Source: Nannocystis exedens
GTDB taxonomy: Bacteria > Myxococcota_A > Polyangia > Nannocystales > Nannocystaceae
Reading direction: 5' to 3'
Assembly: GCF_002343915.1 (NCBI RefSeq)
Contig: NZ_NETK01000001.1
Location: 1,364,001-1,428,000, forward strand
DNA: 64,000 nucleotides
Shown: piece after piece, positions 14,942 through 24,046 of the stretch
How the letters are laid out: each line of letters starts with the position of its first letter
Position numbering within the stretch: position 1 is the stretch's first letter
Notes under the pieces: model-generated
Told to the model about the DNA's origin: nothing
What the model saw: the letters and a program-made list of their open reading frames with translations, nothing else
Database searches by the model: none
Made by a program: the position numbers and the translations under genes

Positions 14942-15982
14942 GTGCTGCGGAACTTCTGGTACGCCTGTCACCGCTCGGCCGAGATCGGCAACCAGCCGAC
15001 CCGGCTGCGCATGCTCGGCCACGACTTCGTGCTGTGGCGGGACGGCGGCGGCCGCGTCGTCGCCCTCGACGACCGCTGCCCGCACCGCGGTGCTTCCCTG
15101 TCTCAGGGGACATGTTCCGGCGGCCACATCGTGTGTCCCTACCACGGCTGGGCCTTCGACGCCGGCGGCGCCTGCGTGCGGATCCCGGCCAACACCGGCG
15201 ACGCTCGCATCCCGCGCAAGGCCCTGGTGCGCAGCTACCCGACGGAGGAGCGCCACGGCTGGGTGTGGCTGTTCGTCGGCGACTTGCCCGAGGCCGAGCG
15301 CCCGCCGATCCCGCCGCTGCCGGAGTACGGCCGGCCCGGGTGGAAGGCCATCCACGGCGACTTCCTCTGGCACGCGCACTACACCCGCGTGGTCGAGAAC
15401 GGCATGGACATCGCCCACGCCCCGTTCGTCCACTCGCGCTCGTTCGGCAACCCCGCGCGGCCCGAGGTCGCCGACTACGTCGTCGAGCCGCACCCGTGGG
15501 GCGCCAGCGCCTCGGTCGAGCTCGTCGCCCCGCCGCCCGGCGGCCTGTGGTCGCTCGTGCTGCCGAAGGAGCGTCCGCCGGTCAAGACCCGCGTCGCCTT
15601 CTACATGCCGTGCTGCACCCGCCTCGACCTCGACCTCGGCGGCATGAAGATGATCGTCTTCAGCAGCAACATCCCGATCGACGAGGAGCACACGCTGACC
15701 CGCTGGATCATGCTGCGCGACTTCTTCACCGGCGCCTGGGCCGACGGCAACGCCAGGAAGCGCACCCACCGGATCTTCCTCGAGGACCAGCCGATCGTCG
15801 AGGCGCAGCGGCCCCGAGCTGTCCCTTTGGACATGAGCCGGGAGGTCCACGCCAAGAGCGACGCCATCCCCCTGGTGTTCCGCAAGCTGCGGCGCGAGTG
15901 CCTGGTCGAGCGCGGCTGGGGCCTGCGCTGGGACGAACCCGAAGCCGCCGCGCCCGCGCAACTGGTCGCCATCCGCGCATGA
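14942..15982 (+). CDS. Rieske non-haem iron oxygenase
   Basis: 346 residues. A Rieske [2Fe-2S] site is formed by CPH (about 46-48) and CPYH (about 65-68), with 16 residues between. The catalytic mononuclear iron site fits 'ENGMDIAHAPFVH' (Asp and two His). Such enzymes hydroxylate or demethylate organic substrates using an external reductase. Length and domain order resemble the phenylpropionate/choline/pheophorbide-type monooxygenases; the substrate is unknown. GTG start at 14942. The stop overlaps the start of the DUF434 gene (ATGA), so the two are coupled. A two-unit 14-bp repeat (15098-15125) encodes the loop between the Rieske ligands, and another unit lies at 15819. Confidence 0.9.
   Translation: MLRNFWYACHRSAEIGNQPTRLRMLGHDFVLWRDGGGRVVALDDRCPHRGASLSQGTCSGGHIVCPYHGWAFDAGGACVRIPANTGDARIPRKALVRSYPTEERHGWVWLFVGDLPEAERPPIPPLPEYGRPGWKAIHGDFLWHAHYTRVVENGMDIAHAPFVHSRSFGNPARPEVADYVVEPHPWGASASVELVAPPPGGLWSLVLPKERPPVKTRVAFYMPCCTRLDLDLGGMKMIVFSSNIPIDEEHTLTRWIMLRDFFTGAWADGNARKRTHRIFLEDQPIVEAQRPRAVPLDMSREVHAKSDAIPLVFRKLRRECLVERGWGLRWDEPEAAAPAQLVAIRA
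15098..15125. repeat. 14-bp repeats within the Rieske domain (2 units)
   Basis: Units at 15098 and 15112 encode LSQGTCSGG, lying between the two ligand pairs of the iron-sulphur cluster. Ligand spacing is normal, so the repeat has replaced codons rather than added residues. Confidence 0.75.
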
Positions 15983-16782
15983 CCGAGCTGTGCCGCCGCG
16001 CCCGCTCCACCGGCGACGACCGCCTGTTCGGCGAGGCCGCCCGCCCGGCCCTGCGCAGCGCCGTCGCCGACCTCTCGTGGCTGCTCGGCCGCGGCTACAG
16101 CGGCGACGCGGCGCTCAAGCTGGTCGGCGACAAACATGTCCTTTCAGCCAGGCAGCGGATGGCCGTGCTGCGCTCGGCCTGCAGCGACGAGGCGCTCGCG
16201 CGGCGCCGCGCCACCCGCGTCGAGCTGCCCGATCTCGCCGGCGCCGACCTCGCGATCGACGGCCTCAACGCGCTCATCCTCGTCGAGTCGGCGCTGTCGC
16301 ACGGCGTCGTGTTACGCGGCCGTGACGGAGCGCTGCGCGACCTCGCGGCCGTCCACGGCGCCTACGAGCAGGTGCTCGAGACCAGCTTCGCCGTCGACGC
16401 GATCGCGCGCCTCCTGCACGGCGACGGCGCGCCCGCGCCCGCACAGGTCGTGTGGTACCTGGACCGACCTGTCGCCGGCAGCGGTCGTCTCCGCGCGCTG
16501 CTCGAGGCTCGCGCCGAGCAGCGCGGCCTGCCGTGGACCGTCCAGCTCGTGCATCACCCCGATCCTATATTGGCGCAGCACCCCGGCGTGGTCGCCACCA
16601 GCGACGCGTGGATCCTCGACCGCTGCGCGCGCTGGATCGACCTCCTCGGTGCGCTCCTTCGGGGTCCCACCGAATCCTCGCACGCGCTCCCGCAAGAGGG
16701 TCCGGTGCTCGCCGCGAGGCCTGACCTGTGGCTGCTCGACCTCTCCGACGAAGCAGCGCCGCCGCGAGCAGACCTCGGGTGA
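15979..16782 (+). CDS. DUF434 domain protein
   Basis: 267 residues. The N-terminal 'DLSWLLGRGYSGDAALKLVGDKHVLSARQRMAVLR' matches the DUF434 pattern (RGY....AL.LVG....L..RQR). The rest includes 'LAIDGLNALILVESAL', a short acidic 'DGxN' motif, and a C-terminal part that resembles a nucleotide- or metal-binding fold. The family's biochemical role is not established. It overlaps the Rieske gene by 4 bases, which suggests co-expression. One 14-bp unit at 16136 encodes part of 'KHVLSARQ' inside the conserved motif. Confidence 0.82.
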   Translation: MTELCRRARSTGDDRLFGEAARPALRSAVADLSWLLGRGYSGDAALKLVGDKHVLSARQRMAVLRSACSDEALARRRATRVELPDLAGADLAIDGLNALILVESALSHGVVLRGRDGALRDLAAVHGAYEQVLETSFAVDAIARLLHGDGAPAPAQVVWYLDRPVAGSGRLRALLEARAEQRGLPWTVQLVHHPDPILAQHPGVVATSDAWILDRCARWIDLLGALLRGPTESSHALPQEGPVLAARPDLWLLDLSDEAAPPRADLG

Positions 16783-16821
16783 CCTTCTGAAGCGACTTCA
16801 CTTCGGGTATACGGGTTGTTC

Positions 16822-18072
16822 GTGACGATCGCTTCTCTTCGGCTCCCCCTCGTCCGCTCGTTCTTCCTCGCCGCGGCCGTGCTCGTACCTGGCTGTCAGG
16901 ACACCTCCGCCGTCTACGCCCTGATCGGGCCCGAGGGCGGCGAGCTGGCGCTCGAGGAGGGCCCGACGATCAAATTTCCCGCCGGCGCGCTGGTCACGAC
17001 GCGCCAGATCGTCATCCGTCCCGTCGACGACGACCTCTCGCGCGGCGACTTCAAGCAGTCCGGCGGCGCCTATCGCATCGAGCCGACCGACCTCGACCTG
17101 CGGATCCCCGCCGAGGTCACCTTCGGCGGCGACGTGCCGAAGCAGCCCTCGATCTTGTGGCAGCGCGGCGAGGGCCGCGTCGTCTCGCACGCCGCCGCCG
17201 ACGACCGCGCCGTCGCGTACATCGGCGCGCTCGGCGTCATCGCCCTCGCGGCCGGCGGCGAGGTCGCGGCCACCGTCGACGAGCCGATGCTCGCGCGCGT
17301 GCCGGCCGACGTCGACTACGGCAAGCCGCTCGTCGACATCGCCACCGTCAAGGTCTCGCCGAAGGGCACCTCGATGCTCGACATCGGCTTCACCGTGTAT
17401 GACCCGATGGGCATGTCCAATCGGCCGCTCAACGGCGACGGCAGCCGCTACTGCGGCCTCAAGTTCGCCAGCGTGCAGGGCGGCAGCATCAGCGCCGGCT
17501 GTTCGGGCGGCCTGGCCACCGGCTCGGTGATCGTCAGCAGCGCCCAGGTCACCGTCGACGCGGTGCCGTTCTTGCTCGGCAAGGTCGAGGGCGCGACGCT
17601 GGTCGAGGTCCAGGTCGGCAGCGGAGATCTCGCGCACAGCGTCGGCTACCTGCCGTTCATCACCGGCGCCTGTTACCTCGAGAGCTGCTCGGGCCACGGC
17701 GCGTGCGACAGCTCGAGCGGCGCGCCCGTGTGCATGTGCGACGAGGGCTACGCCTCGCCGATGGAAGATCCCCTGGCCTGCAATTGCGTGCCGAACTGCG
17801 ACGGCCGGATGTGCGGCGACGACGGCTGCGGCGGCTCGTGTGGCGGCTGCGGCGAGGGCCAGAACTGCAACGAGGGCCAGTGCGAGGGCGAGCCGCCGCC
17901 GGAGACGACGGGCCCCGACACGACCACGACGACGGGTCCGGACACCACCACGAGCACGGGTCCGGACACCACCACCGACGACACGACCACGACGACGACG
18001 TCCACGACGACCGGCGACATGTCGACCACCGACGACACGTCTTCGTCGACGACCACCACCTCCACCACTTAG
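16822..18072 (+). CDS. Lipoprotein with ZU5-like and EGF-like segments, C-terminal Thr-rich tail
   Basis: About 416 residues. Signal peptide with lipobox (VLVPGC). The first domain starts IGPEGGELALEEGPTIKFPAGAL, the pattern of ZU5-like domains. An EGF-like stretch (CYLESCSGHGACD..SGAPVCMCDEGY) at about 275-310 and a Cys/Gly-rich 'MCGDDGCGGSCGGCGEGQNC' follow. Unusually, the Thr/Asp-rich stalk is at the C-terminus (last about 60 residues). Function unknown; extracellular adhesion or binding is a guess. A TTG at 16816 in the same frame is the alternative start. Confidence 0.75.
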   Translation: MTIASLRLPLVRSFFLAAAVLVPGCQDTSAVYALIGPEGGELALEEGPTIKFPAGALVTTRQIVIRPVDDDLSRGDFKQSGGAYRIEPTDLDLRIPAEVTFGGDVPKQPSILWQRGEGRVVSHAAADDRAVAYIGALGVIALAAGGEVAATVDEPMLARVPADVDYGKPLVDIATVKVSPKGTSMLDIGFTVYDPMGMSNRPLNGDGSRYCGLKFASVQGGSISAGCSGGLATGSVIVSSAQVTVDAVPFLLGKVEGATLVEVQVGSGDLAHSVGYLPFITGACYLESCSGHGACDSSSGAPVCMCDEGYASPMEDPLACNCVPNCDGRMCGDDGCGGSCGGCGEGQNCNEGQCEGEPPPETTGPDTTTTTGPDTTTSTGPDTTTDDTTTTTTSTTTGDMSTTDDTSSSTTTTSTT

Positions 18073-18393
18073 CGCCGCGCGGCGGATCTCCGTCGCGGTG
18101 AGCTCCGCCGTCGTCGCCAGCCCGCAGCGCACCGATGCGAGCATTCGGCCGTCATGGTCGCGTCCCCCCAGACGCGCATGACGGCCGCGTCGCGCCGGCA
18201 ATTCGGGCTTTCGCACAAGCTGTCCCTTCGGACATCTCGCCATCGTCGCCCTCGGGTTTTCCCGCCGGCCCATGAGCCGGCGCGCCGCGATCGGTTTCGC
18301 CCCGCCTGCGGCGCTTGCAGGGGCTGCGCATACGCCTTTACGATGCCCCGGTGGCGAGCATGCGTCTCGCCCCTTCGCACGAGGAGTCGCACG
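18073..18393. other. Intergenic region, 321 bp, with hairpin and one repeat unit
   Basis: No gene is supported. A hairpin lies at 18146-18186 and a single 14-bp repeat unit (CTGTCCCTTCGGAC) at 18220-18233. The promoter of the DUF1592-type gene should lie in the right part, ending with a GAGGAG ribosome site at about 18381. Confidence 0.6.
18146..18186. terminator. Long GC-rich hairpin after the lipoprotein gene
   Basis: CGGCCGTCATG (18146-18156) pairs perfectly with CATGACGGCCG (18176-18186), with further inner pairing (GCGTC/GACGC). It begins about 75 bases after the stop at 18072. There is no T run, so factor-independent termination is uncertain; it could be a regulatory or mRNA-stabilising structure. 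Confidence 0.45.
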
Positions 18394-20688
18394 ATGACCC
18401 GTTCCCACCCGAAACGAACCAGCGAGCTGGTCACCCGCGCGGCGCTGGTCGCCGTGACCGGCGCCGGCTTCGGCCTCGGACTGTCCGCCTGCTCCGACGT
18501 CACTGACGGCGAGTGTGTCCCCACCGACGTGTTCTTCCGCGAGAAGGTCTGGGCGCCGACGCTCGCTGCGACCTGCAGCTCGTGTCACAGCTCGACCGGC
18601 GCCGCCAAGCACACCAAGTTCGTGCTGACTCCCAAGGAAGTGCCCGGCTACCTCGAGGCCAACATGAAGTTGGTCCAGGACCTGGCGCGCTACGAGGTCG
18701 ACGGCCTGCCGCTGATCCTGGCCAAGCCCTCGATGCGCGTCGAGCACGAGGGCGGCCTCCAGCTCAAGCCCGACAGCCAGGAGTACAACGACCTGCAGGC
18801 GCTGCTGAAGCGCTTCGACAACCCGGTCGAGTGCGAGGGCGCGGTCAACCTCGGCAACTACTTCGACGACGTCGAGCTGCTCGACGAGGTCGACACCCTG
18901 CGCAAGGCCACCCTCGCGCTGGCCGGGCGCCTGCCGACGCCAGAGGAGTACGAGGCCGTCCGCGGCTTCGGCATCGACCAGCTCGACCCGGTGCTCGACG
19001 CGGTGATGAAGGAGGACGCGTTCATCGACCGCGTCGTCGAGATCTACAACGACGTGTTTTTGACCGACCGCTACCTCGGCGGCAACGGGGCCGTCGAGCT
19101 GCTCAACGCCGAGAAGTACCCCGACGCCTACTGGTTCGAGGGCCAGCCGGACGACGTGCGCGAGCAGTACCGCTGGTACACCAACACCGGCGTCGCCCGC
19201 GAGGCGCTCAACCTGGTCGCGTGGATCGTCAAGAACGACCTCTCCTACAAGGAGATCGTCGAGGCCGACTACATGGTCTTCACGCCGTTCTCGGCCAAGG
19301 CCTACGGCGTCGACGTCAAGTTCAACGACCCGAACGACTGGAAGGAGCTCGCGCCCGGCAAGCTGCCCGGCATCCCGCACGCCGGCGTGCTGACCTCGGC
19401 GATGTGGCTGAACCGCTTCCCGACCACGCCGACCAACCGCAACCGCCACCGCGCGCGGATGACCTACAAGTTCTTCCTCGCCACCGACGTGCTGCGACTC
19501 GGCGAGCGGCCGATCGACCCGACCGCGATCAAGACGCCGAACGCCACGCGCGAGAACCCGAACTGCAACGTCTGCCACAACGTCATCGACCCGGTCGCCG
19601 GCTCGTTCCAGAACTTCAACGACAGGGGCGACTACCAGCCGCAGGCCGAGACCGAGGCGGGGGTCTGGTACCCGGAGATGCTGCTGCCCGGCTTCGGCGA
19701 GAAGCAGATGCCCGAGAGCGAGACCGCCAAGTCGGAGCAGTGGCTCGCCAAGCAGCTGACCGCCGACGACCGCTTCGCCCAGTCCGCCGTCAACATCGTG
19801 TGGCGCGGCCTCACCGGGGTGGAGCCGCTCAACGAGCCGTTCGACGCCGCCATGCCCGGCTTCGAGGAGGCGCTCAAGGCCTTCGAGGTCCAGGACCGCG
19901 TCATCAAGGGCATCGCCAAGAAGTTCAAGGAGAACAACTACAACCTCAAGATCGTGTTCCGCGAGATCATCAAGACGGACTACTTCCGCGCGAAGAACGT
20001 CCGCGGCGAGGTCGACGAGGTCCGCGCCCGCGAGCTGGCGCAGCTCGGCACGGCGCAGCACCTGTCGCCCGAGCAGCTCGCGCGCAAGATCGAGGCCGTC
20101 ACCGGCTACCCGTGGCGCTACGGCGTCAACGACGCCGACCTGCTGCTCAACGAGAACGAGTACAAGATCTTCTACGGCGGCATCGACTCCGACTCGATCG
20201 TCAACCGGATCACCGAGCCGAACGGCATCATGGCGAACATCGCCCTGCGCATGTCGAACGAGATGGCCTGCCGCGCCACCTCGCGTGACTTCGCCAAGGA
20301 CCCGTCGGACCGCCTGCTGTTCCCGTACGTCGAGACCAGCTTCGTCCCGCAGGACGACAACGGCTTCGCCGTCCCGGCCGTCAACGACGCCATCCGGGCC
20401 AACATCCAGCACCTGTACGACCACGTGCTGGGCGAGCACTACGACATCGGCGACCCCGAGATCGACGCCGCCTACAACCTGTTCTTCGAGATCTGGCAGG
20501 ACGGCAAGGCGGGCCTGGCCGCCGGCACGTACACGGCCGACCCGCCGTGCCGGGCCGAGAACGACTGGTGGACCGGCAACCCGCTGCCCGAGGAGAACCG
20601 GATCACCCAGGACAACGACTACACCATCCGCGCGTGGATGGGCGTCCTCGCCTACATGCTGTCGGATTACCGCTTCCTGCACGAATAG
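18394..20688 (+). CDS. DUF1592/DUF1588-type lipoprotein with two CxxCH motifs
   Basis: 764 residues. Lipoprotein-like leader (FGLGLSACSD). CxxCH motifs at 'CSSCHSST' near the N-terminus and 'CNVCHNVIDP' in the middle suggest covalent haem attachment or an iron-binding relic. The order 'LAGRLPTPEEY', 'RARMTYKFFLATDVLRL', 'CHNVIDPVAGSFQNFNDRG', 'IVFREIIKTDYFRAK' matches the DUF1592/DUF1588/DUF1585 group known from planctomycetes and myxobacteria. Members are paired with DUF1501 proteins, as here (20707). They act outside the cytoplasm; the reaction is unknown. GAGGAG ribosome site upstream; ATG at 18394. Confidence 0.85.
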   Translation: MTRSHPKRTSELVTRAALVAVTGAGFGLGLSACSDVTDGECVPTDVFFREKVWAPTLAATCSSCHSSTGAAKHTKFVLTPKEVPGYLEANMKLVQDLARYEVDGLPLILAKPSMRVEHEGGLQLKPDSQEYNDLQALLKRFDNPVECEGAVNLGNYFDDVELLDEVDTLRKATLALAGRLPTPEEYEAVRGFGIDQLDPVLDAVMKEDAFIDRVVEIYNDVFLTDRYLGGNGAVELLNAEKYPDAYWFEGQPDDVREQYRWYTNTGVAREALNLVAWIVKNDLSYKEIVEADYMVFTPFSAKAYGVDVKFNDPNDWKELAPGKLPGIPHAGVLTSAMWLNRFPTTPTNRNRHRARMTYKFFLATDVLRLGERPIDPTAIKTPNATRENPNCNVCHNVIDPVAGSFQNFNDRGDYQPQAETEAGVWYPEMLLPGFGEKQMPESETAKSEQWLAKQLTADDRFAQSAVNIVWRGLTGVEPLNEPFDAAMPGFEEALKAFEVQDRVIKGIAKKFKENNYNLKIVFREIIKTDYFRAKNVRGEVDEVRARELAQLGTAQHLSPEQLARKIEAVTGYPWRYGVNDADLLLNENEYKIFYGGIDSDSIVNRITEPNGIMANIALRMSNEMACRATSRDFAKDPSDRLLFPYVETSFVPQDDNGFAVPAVNDAIRANIQHLYDHVLGEHYDIGDPEIDAAYNLFFEIWQDGKAGLAAGTYTADPPCRAENDWWTGNPLPEENRITQDNDYTIRAWMGVLAYMLSDYRFLHE

Positions 20689-20706
20689 GCCCCGAAGGAG
20701 GACATC

Positions 20707-22026
20707 ATGGACCGTCGTAATTTCTTCAAGCTCATGTCCCTCGCGGGCCTCGCGGCCGTGTCCCCGACCGTGTTCGCAGGCCGGCGCCCGGGCGCCATCA
20801 AGAACCCGAACCTGCCGCCGCTGGCGGAGACCTACAGCGGCCCGCTGTGGGTGTTCCTCAACGCCGGCGGCGGGTGGGACCCGACCTCGCTGTGCGATCC
20901 GAAGGGCGGCAAGGGCCCCGACGATCCGGAGGCGATGAACCGGGCCTTCACGTTCGACCAGATCGAGGCCGCGGGCAACATCAAGTACCCGAACATCGGC
21001 ACGATGGAGAGCCCGACCGCCTACCAGGACTTCTTCCAGAAGCACTACAAGCGGCTGCGCGTGATCAACGGCCTCGACATGCAGACGAACGGCCACGACA
21101 GCGGCTCGCGCCACTGCTGGTCGGGCCGCCTCGCCGAGGGCTACCCCAGCCTCGCCGCCCTGATCGCCGCCGTGCACGGCCACGCGCTGCCGATGAGCTA
21201 CCTCAGCTTCGGCGGCTTCGACGACACGCAGGGCCAGGTCGCACGCACGCGCTCGGGCAACACCGCCGCCCTCGCTCGCATCGCCTACCCCGACCGCGCC
21301 AACCCGGAGGACGAGAACAGCCTGTTCCACTCCCCGGTCGCCAACGACCTGATCCGCAAGGCCCAGGAGGCGCGCAAGGAGCGGCTCCTCGCCACCGAGC
21401 AGCTGCCGCGCGTACAGAACGCGATCAGCAACCTGTACGCCTCGCGCACCGGCAGCAACGAGCTGAAGAAGCTGCAGCAGTACCTGCCGGACGAGCTCGA
21501 CAACGGCCCGAACCCGCTGCGTCGCCAGATCCAGGTCGCGCTGGCCGCCTTCCGCGCCGGCATCACGATCTCGATCAACCTCGACATCGGCGGCTTCGAC
21601 ACCCACGGCAACCACGACGAGAGCCACATCCCGCGGCTGGTCCAGATCCTCGACGGCCTCGACTTCCTGTGGACCGAGGCCGAGATGCAGGGCATCGGCG
21701 ACAACTTCGTCGTCCTGTGCGGCTCCGACTTCGGCCGCACCCCCGGCTACAACGACACCAACGGCAAGGACCACCACTCCATCACCAGCCTCATGATGAT
21801 GGGCAAGGGCATCGGCGGGAACAAGGTCATCGGCGGCTCCGACGAGCGCCACGGGGCCTACAGCTGGGACCCCAAGACGCTCCAGCAGAGCGAGTCGGGC
21901 ATCCACATCGAGCCGCGCCACGTCCACGCCAACCTGCGGCGCCTGGCCCGCATCGACGGCCACGACCTCATGAAGCAGTTCCCGATCGCCATCGAGAAGG
22001 GCGACGAGATGGACCTCCTCGCCTGA
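20707..22026 (+). CDS. DUF1501 family secreted protein
   Basis: 439 residues. The start MDRRNFFKLMSLAGLAAVS resembles a Tat signal peptide, though with RR-N rather than the full RRxFLK. The core has 'LNAGGGWDPTSLCDP', 'NGHDSGSRHCWSGR', 'NLDIGGFDTHGNH' and 'VVLCGSDFGRTPGYN' with the final 'DHHS', matching DUF1501, a sulfatase/alkaline-phosphatase-like fold. A GAAGGAGG site 8 bases before the ATG and an 18-bp gap from the DUF1592-type gene show a two-gene operon. Metal-binding Asp/His residues are present; the substrate is unknown. Confidence 0.88.
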   Translation: MDRRNFFKLMSLAGLAAVSPTVFAGRRPGAIKNPNLPPLAETYSGPLWVFLNAGGGWDPTSLCDPKGGKGPDDPEAMNRAFTFDQIEAAGNIKYPNIGTMESPTAYQDFFQKHYKRLRVINGLDMQTNGHDSGSRHCWSGRLAEGYPSLAALIAAVHGHALPMSYLSFGGFDDTQGQVARTRSGNTAALARIAYPDRANPEDENSLFHSPVANDLIRKAQEARKERLLATEQLPRVQNAISNLYASRTGSNELKKLQQYLPDELDNGPNPLRRQIQVALAAFRAGITISINLDIGGFDTHGNHDESHIPRLVQILDGLDFLWTEAEMQGIGDNFVVLCGSDFGRTPGYNDTNGKDHHSITSLMMMGKGIGGNKVIGGSDERHGAYSWDPKTLQQSESGIHIEPRHVHANLRRLARIDGHDLMKQFPIAIEKGDEMDLLA

Positions 22027-22164
22027 TCCTGCGGGCGAGCGGCCCTCCCAGCGCGAGCGGCGTCCAGGCAGCCTTCGGGCTCCTGGAGCCGCTCGCGGCG
22101 CTTTTGCGGGGCGTCGCGCCGATGCGGCGCCCTGTGATAAGTTGGAGTCTTACGGGAAGCCCCA

Positions 22165-24033
22165 ATGGCCACCACGCAGCCGACCGCTCGCCTCCTCGTC
22201 CTCGCCCTCGCCGCGTGCAACGGCGGCGACGCCCCCGCCGACTCTGCCACCGAGCCCGGCACCACGGGCGGCGAGAGCCCGACCTCGACCACCGACGGCA
22301 CGGACACCGAGCAGCCGACCACCGGCGGCGTCGACGGCTTCGGCCCCGAGCAGGAGTTCGTGCTGCGCCTCAACGACGACCCCGTCCCGCCGCTCAAGCT
22401 GAGCCTCGACAAGGCCGAGGCGGCCGAGCTGTTCGGCGACACCGCCAAGGAGATCAAGCTGCTCGACATCGAGTCGGGGACCCTGCTGAAGAACACCCTC
22501 GACACGATCAAGAGCGCCTGCGGCACCGGCTGGCAGGCCGACAGCCCCGACCCGCAGCACGACTGCTCGGGCACCGACTTCAAGGGCCCCGACAACACCT
22601 GGAAGACCAGCGCCGAGTACTCGCTGATCCGGATCCTCACGATGACCCCGGCCAACGCCAAGGTCGAGGGCACCTCGATCGAGGGCATGCAGGGCCTGGC
22701 CGACGGCCTCGGGATCGGCGGCGGCTTCAGCCAGATCCTCTCGGAGACGCTCGGGATCCAGCGCACCGAGGAGTTCATCACCACGCCGGAGCTGGTCGTC
22801 GCGCTGCAGCGCAACCTCCTCGCCACCCACCCGCACATCGGCGGCGACGGCAAGTCGCTGCCGCTCTACCTCGACGACGCCCTGCAGGACCTCACCACCC
22901 TCGCCACCAAGCTCGGGCCGATGGGCTCGCACCCGGGCATCGTCGACCCGAGCTTCCCGATCAGCAGCGAGTGCCTCACCCCCGAGTTCGCCATGAACAT
23001 CGAGGCCGAGAGCAACCTCCGCCTGCTCGACGGCATCGACCTGTCCAAGGGGAAAGATTACATGTCGACCGTCGTCGACGTGACCGGCCCGACCTTCGGC
23101 GACCCGCTCGAGTTCGACTTCAACGACCCGGCCAAGTTCTCGATCGTCGGCGTCGCCGAGCAGCCGCGCGTCGACCTCCGCTTCGCCATCTCCGAGCACG
23201 ACGACTTCATCAACTCGTGCGCCGGCGACGACGCCTGCAAGCAGAACCTGCCCGAGAACCTCGACCTCGTGCAGGCGACCTGGCCCGGCTCCGCGTGGGC
23301 GATCGACCCGTGGCTGCTCGAGAGCGTGATCGTCGCCGGCGGCCGCGAGAAGTACAAGAACCGCGTGTTCGACAAGTGCTACGAGGTGCTGTTCTCGTGC
23401 AACCTCGGCGCCCACGTCTACGTCGGCCCCGACCCGCCGGGCTGGGCGCTGTTCGACGTGTTCCTCAACCTCGGCAACCCGCCGAAGGACCAGTACGTCT
23501 GGGAGCTGATCAACGAGGTCGCCCAGGTCGCCCTGCACACCCCGCCGAACATCGACATCCCCGAGGGCTCGGCCGACGTCGCCTTCACCCTGCGCGACAT
23601 CGACATCGGCGTCACCGGCCCGCAGATCGCCGAGTCGGTGCGGCCCTACTTGCAGGAGCAGGGGCCCAAGATCGCCGACCTCCTGCTCGGCGACTACTGG
23701 AAGAACAACGGGCCCGTCGACTTCTACTACCGCCGCGGCGGCGACGGCCTGCCCTACCTGTTCTACGTCGCGCCCGAGGACCTGCCGCCGAACGCCGAGT
23801 ACAAGCACCCCAACCCCGGCTTCTTCACCTGTCCCGAAGTACAGCCGAGCTGCAAGGCCTCCTCGACCAGCCTCCCCGGCGCGGGCGACGAGATCCGCGA
23901 GAAGCTGCGGCTCGACCCGGGCGAGACCGTCCTCTACGTGCAGGACGACGCCGGCGCGCTGTACCGGACTCGCTTCATCGTCCCCGAGGGCGACGCCAAG
24001 GAGATCACCGTCCGCGTCGCCGCCTTCGAGTGA
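22165..24033 (+). CDS. Large lipoprotein of unknown function
   Basis: 622 residues. Signal peptide ends LALAAC; a short Thr/Ser/Glu/Gly linker follows to about residue 55, then one long domain without recognised motifs. Cysteines are few and mainly paired (CGTGWQ...HDC, CAGDDAC, CYEVLFSC). The gene lies 138 bp after the DUF1501 gene on the same strand and could belong to the same unit, but a gap of this size allows its own promoter. One 14-bp unit at 23829 lies in the coding sequence (FTCPEVQPS). Function not inferred. Confidence 0.75.
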   Translation: MATTQPTARLLVLALAACNGGDAPADSATEPGTTGGESPTSTTDGTDTEQPTTGGVDGFGPEQEFVLRLNDDPVPPLKLSLDKAEAAELFGDTAKEIKLLDIESGTLLKNTLDTIKSACGTGWQADSPDPQHDCSGTDFKGPDNTWKTSAEYSLIRILTMTPANAKVEGTSIEGMQGLADGLGIGGGFSQILSETLGIQRTEEFITTPELVVALQRNLLATHPHIGGDGKSLPLYLDDALQDLTTLATKLGPMGSHPGIVDPSFPISSECLTPEFAMNIEAESNLRLLDGIDLSKGKDYMSTVVDVTGPTFGDPLEFDFNDPAKFSIVGVAEQPRVDLRFAISEHDDFINSCAGDDACKQNLPENLDLVQATWPGSAWAIDPWLLESVIVAGGREKYKNRVFDKCYEVLFSCNLGAHVYVGPDPPGWALFDVFLNLGNPPKDQYVWELINEVAQVALHTPPNIDIPEGSADVAFTLRDIDIGVTGPQIAESVRPYLQEQGPKIADLLLGDYWKNNGPVDFYYRRGGDGLPYLFYVAPEDLPPNAEYKHPNPGFFTCPEVQPSCKASSTSLPGAGDEIREKLRLDPGETVLYVQDDAGALYRTRFIVPEGDAKEITVRVAAFE

Positions 24034-24046
24034 CGCGGCCGCGGCC

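Noticed and set aside
14942..16782. Rieske oxygenase, DUF434 and P450 as parts of a biosynthetic cluster
   Set aside because: They are far apart, no core synthase is present and the surrounding genes are unrelated.
16798..21963. A 1721-residue leftward reading frame across the lipoprotein and the DUF1592/DUF1501 genes
   Set aside because: It is antisense to three well-supported genes, its composition is unlike a folded protein, and such frames are expected in very GC-rich DNA. The same holds for other long antisense frames.
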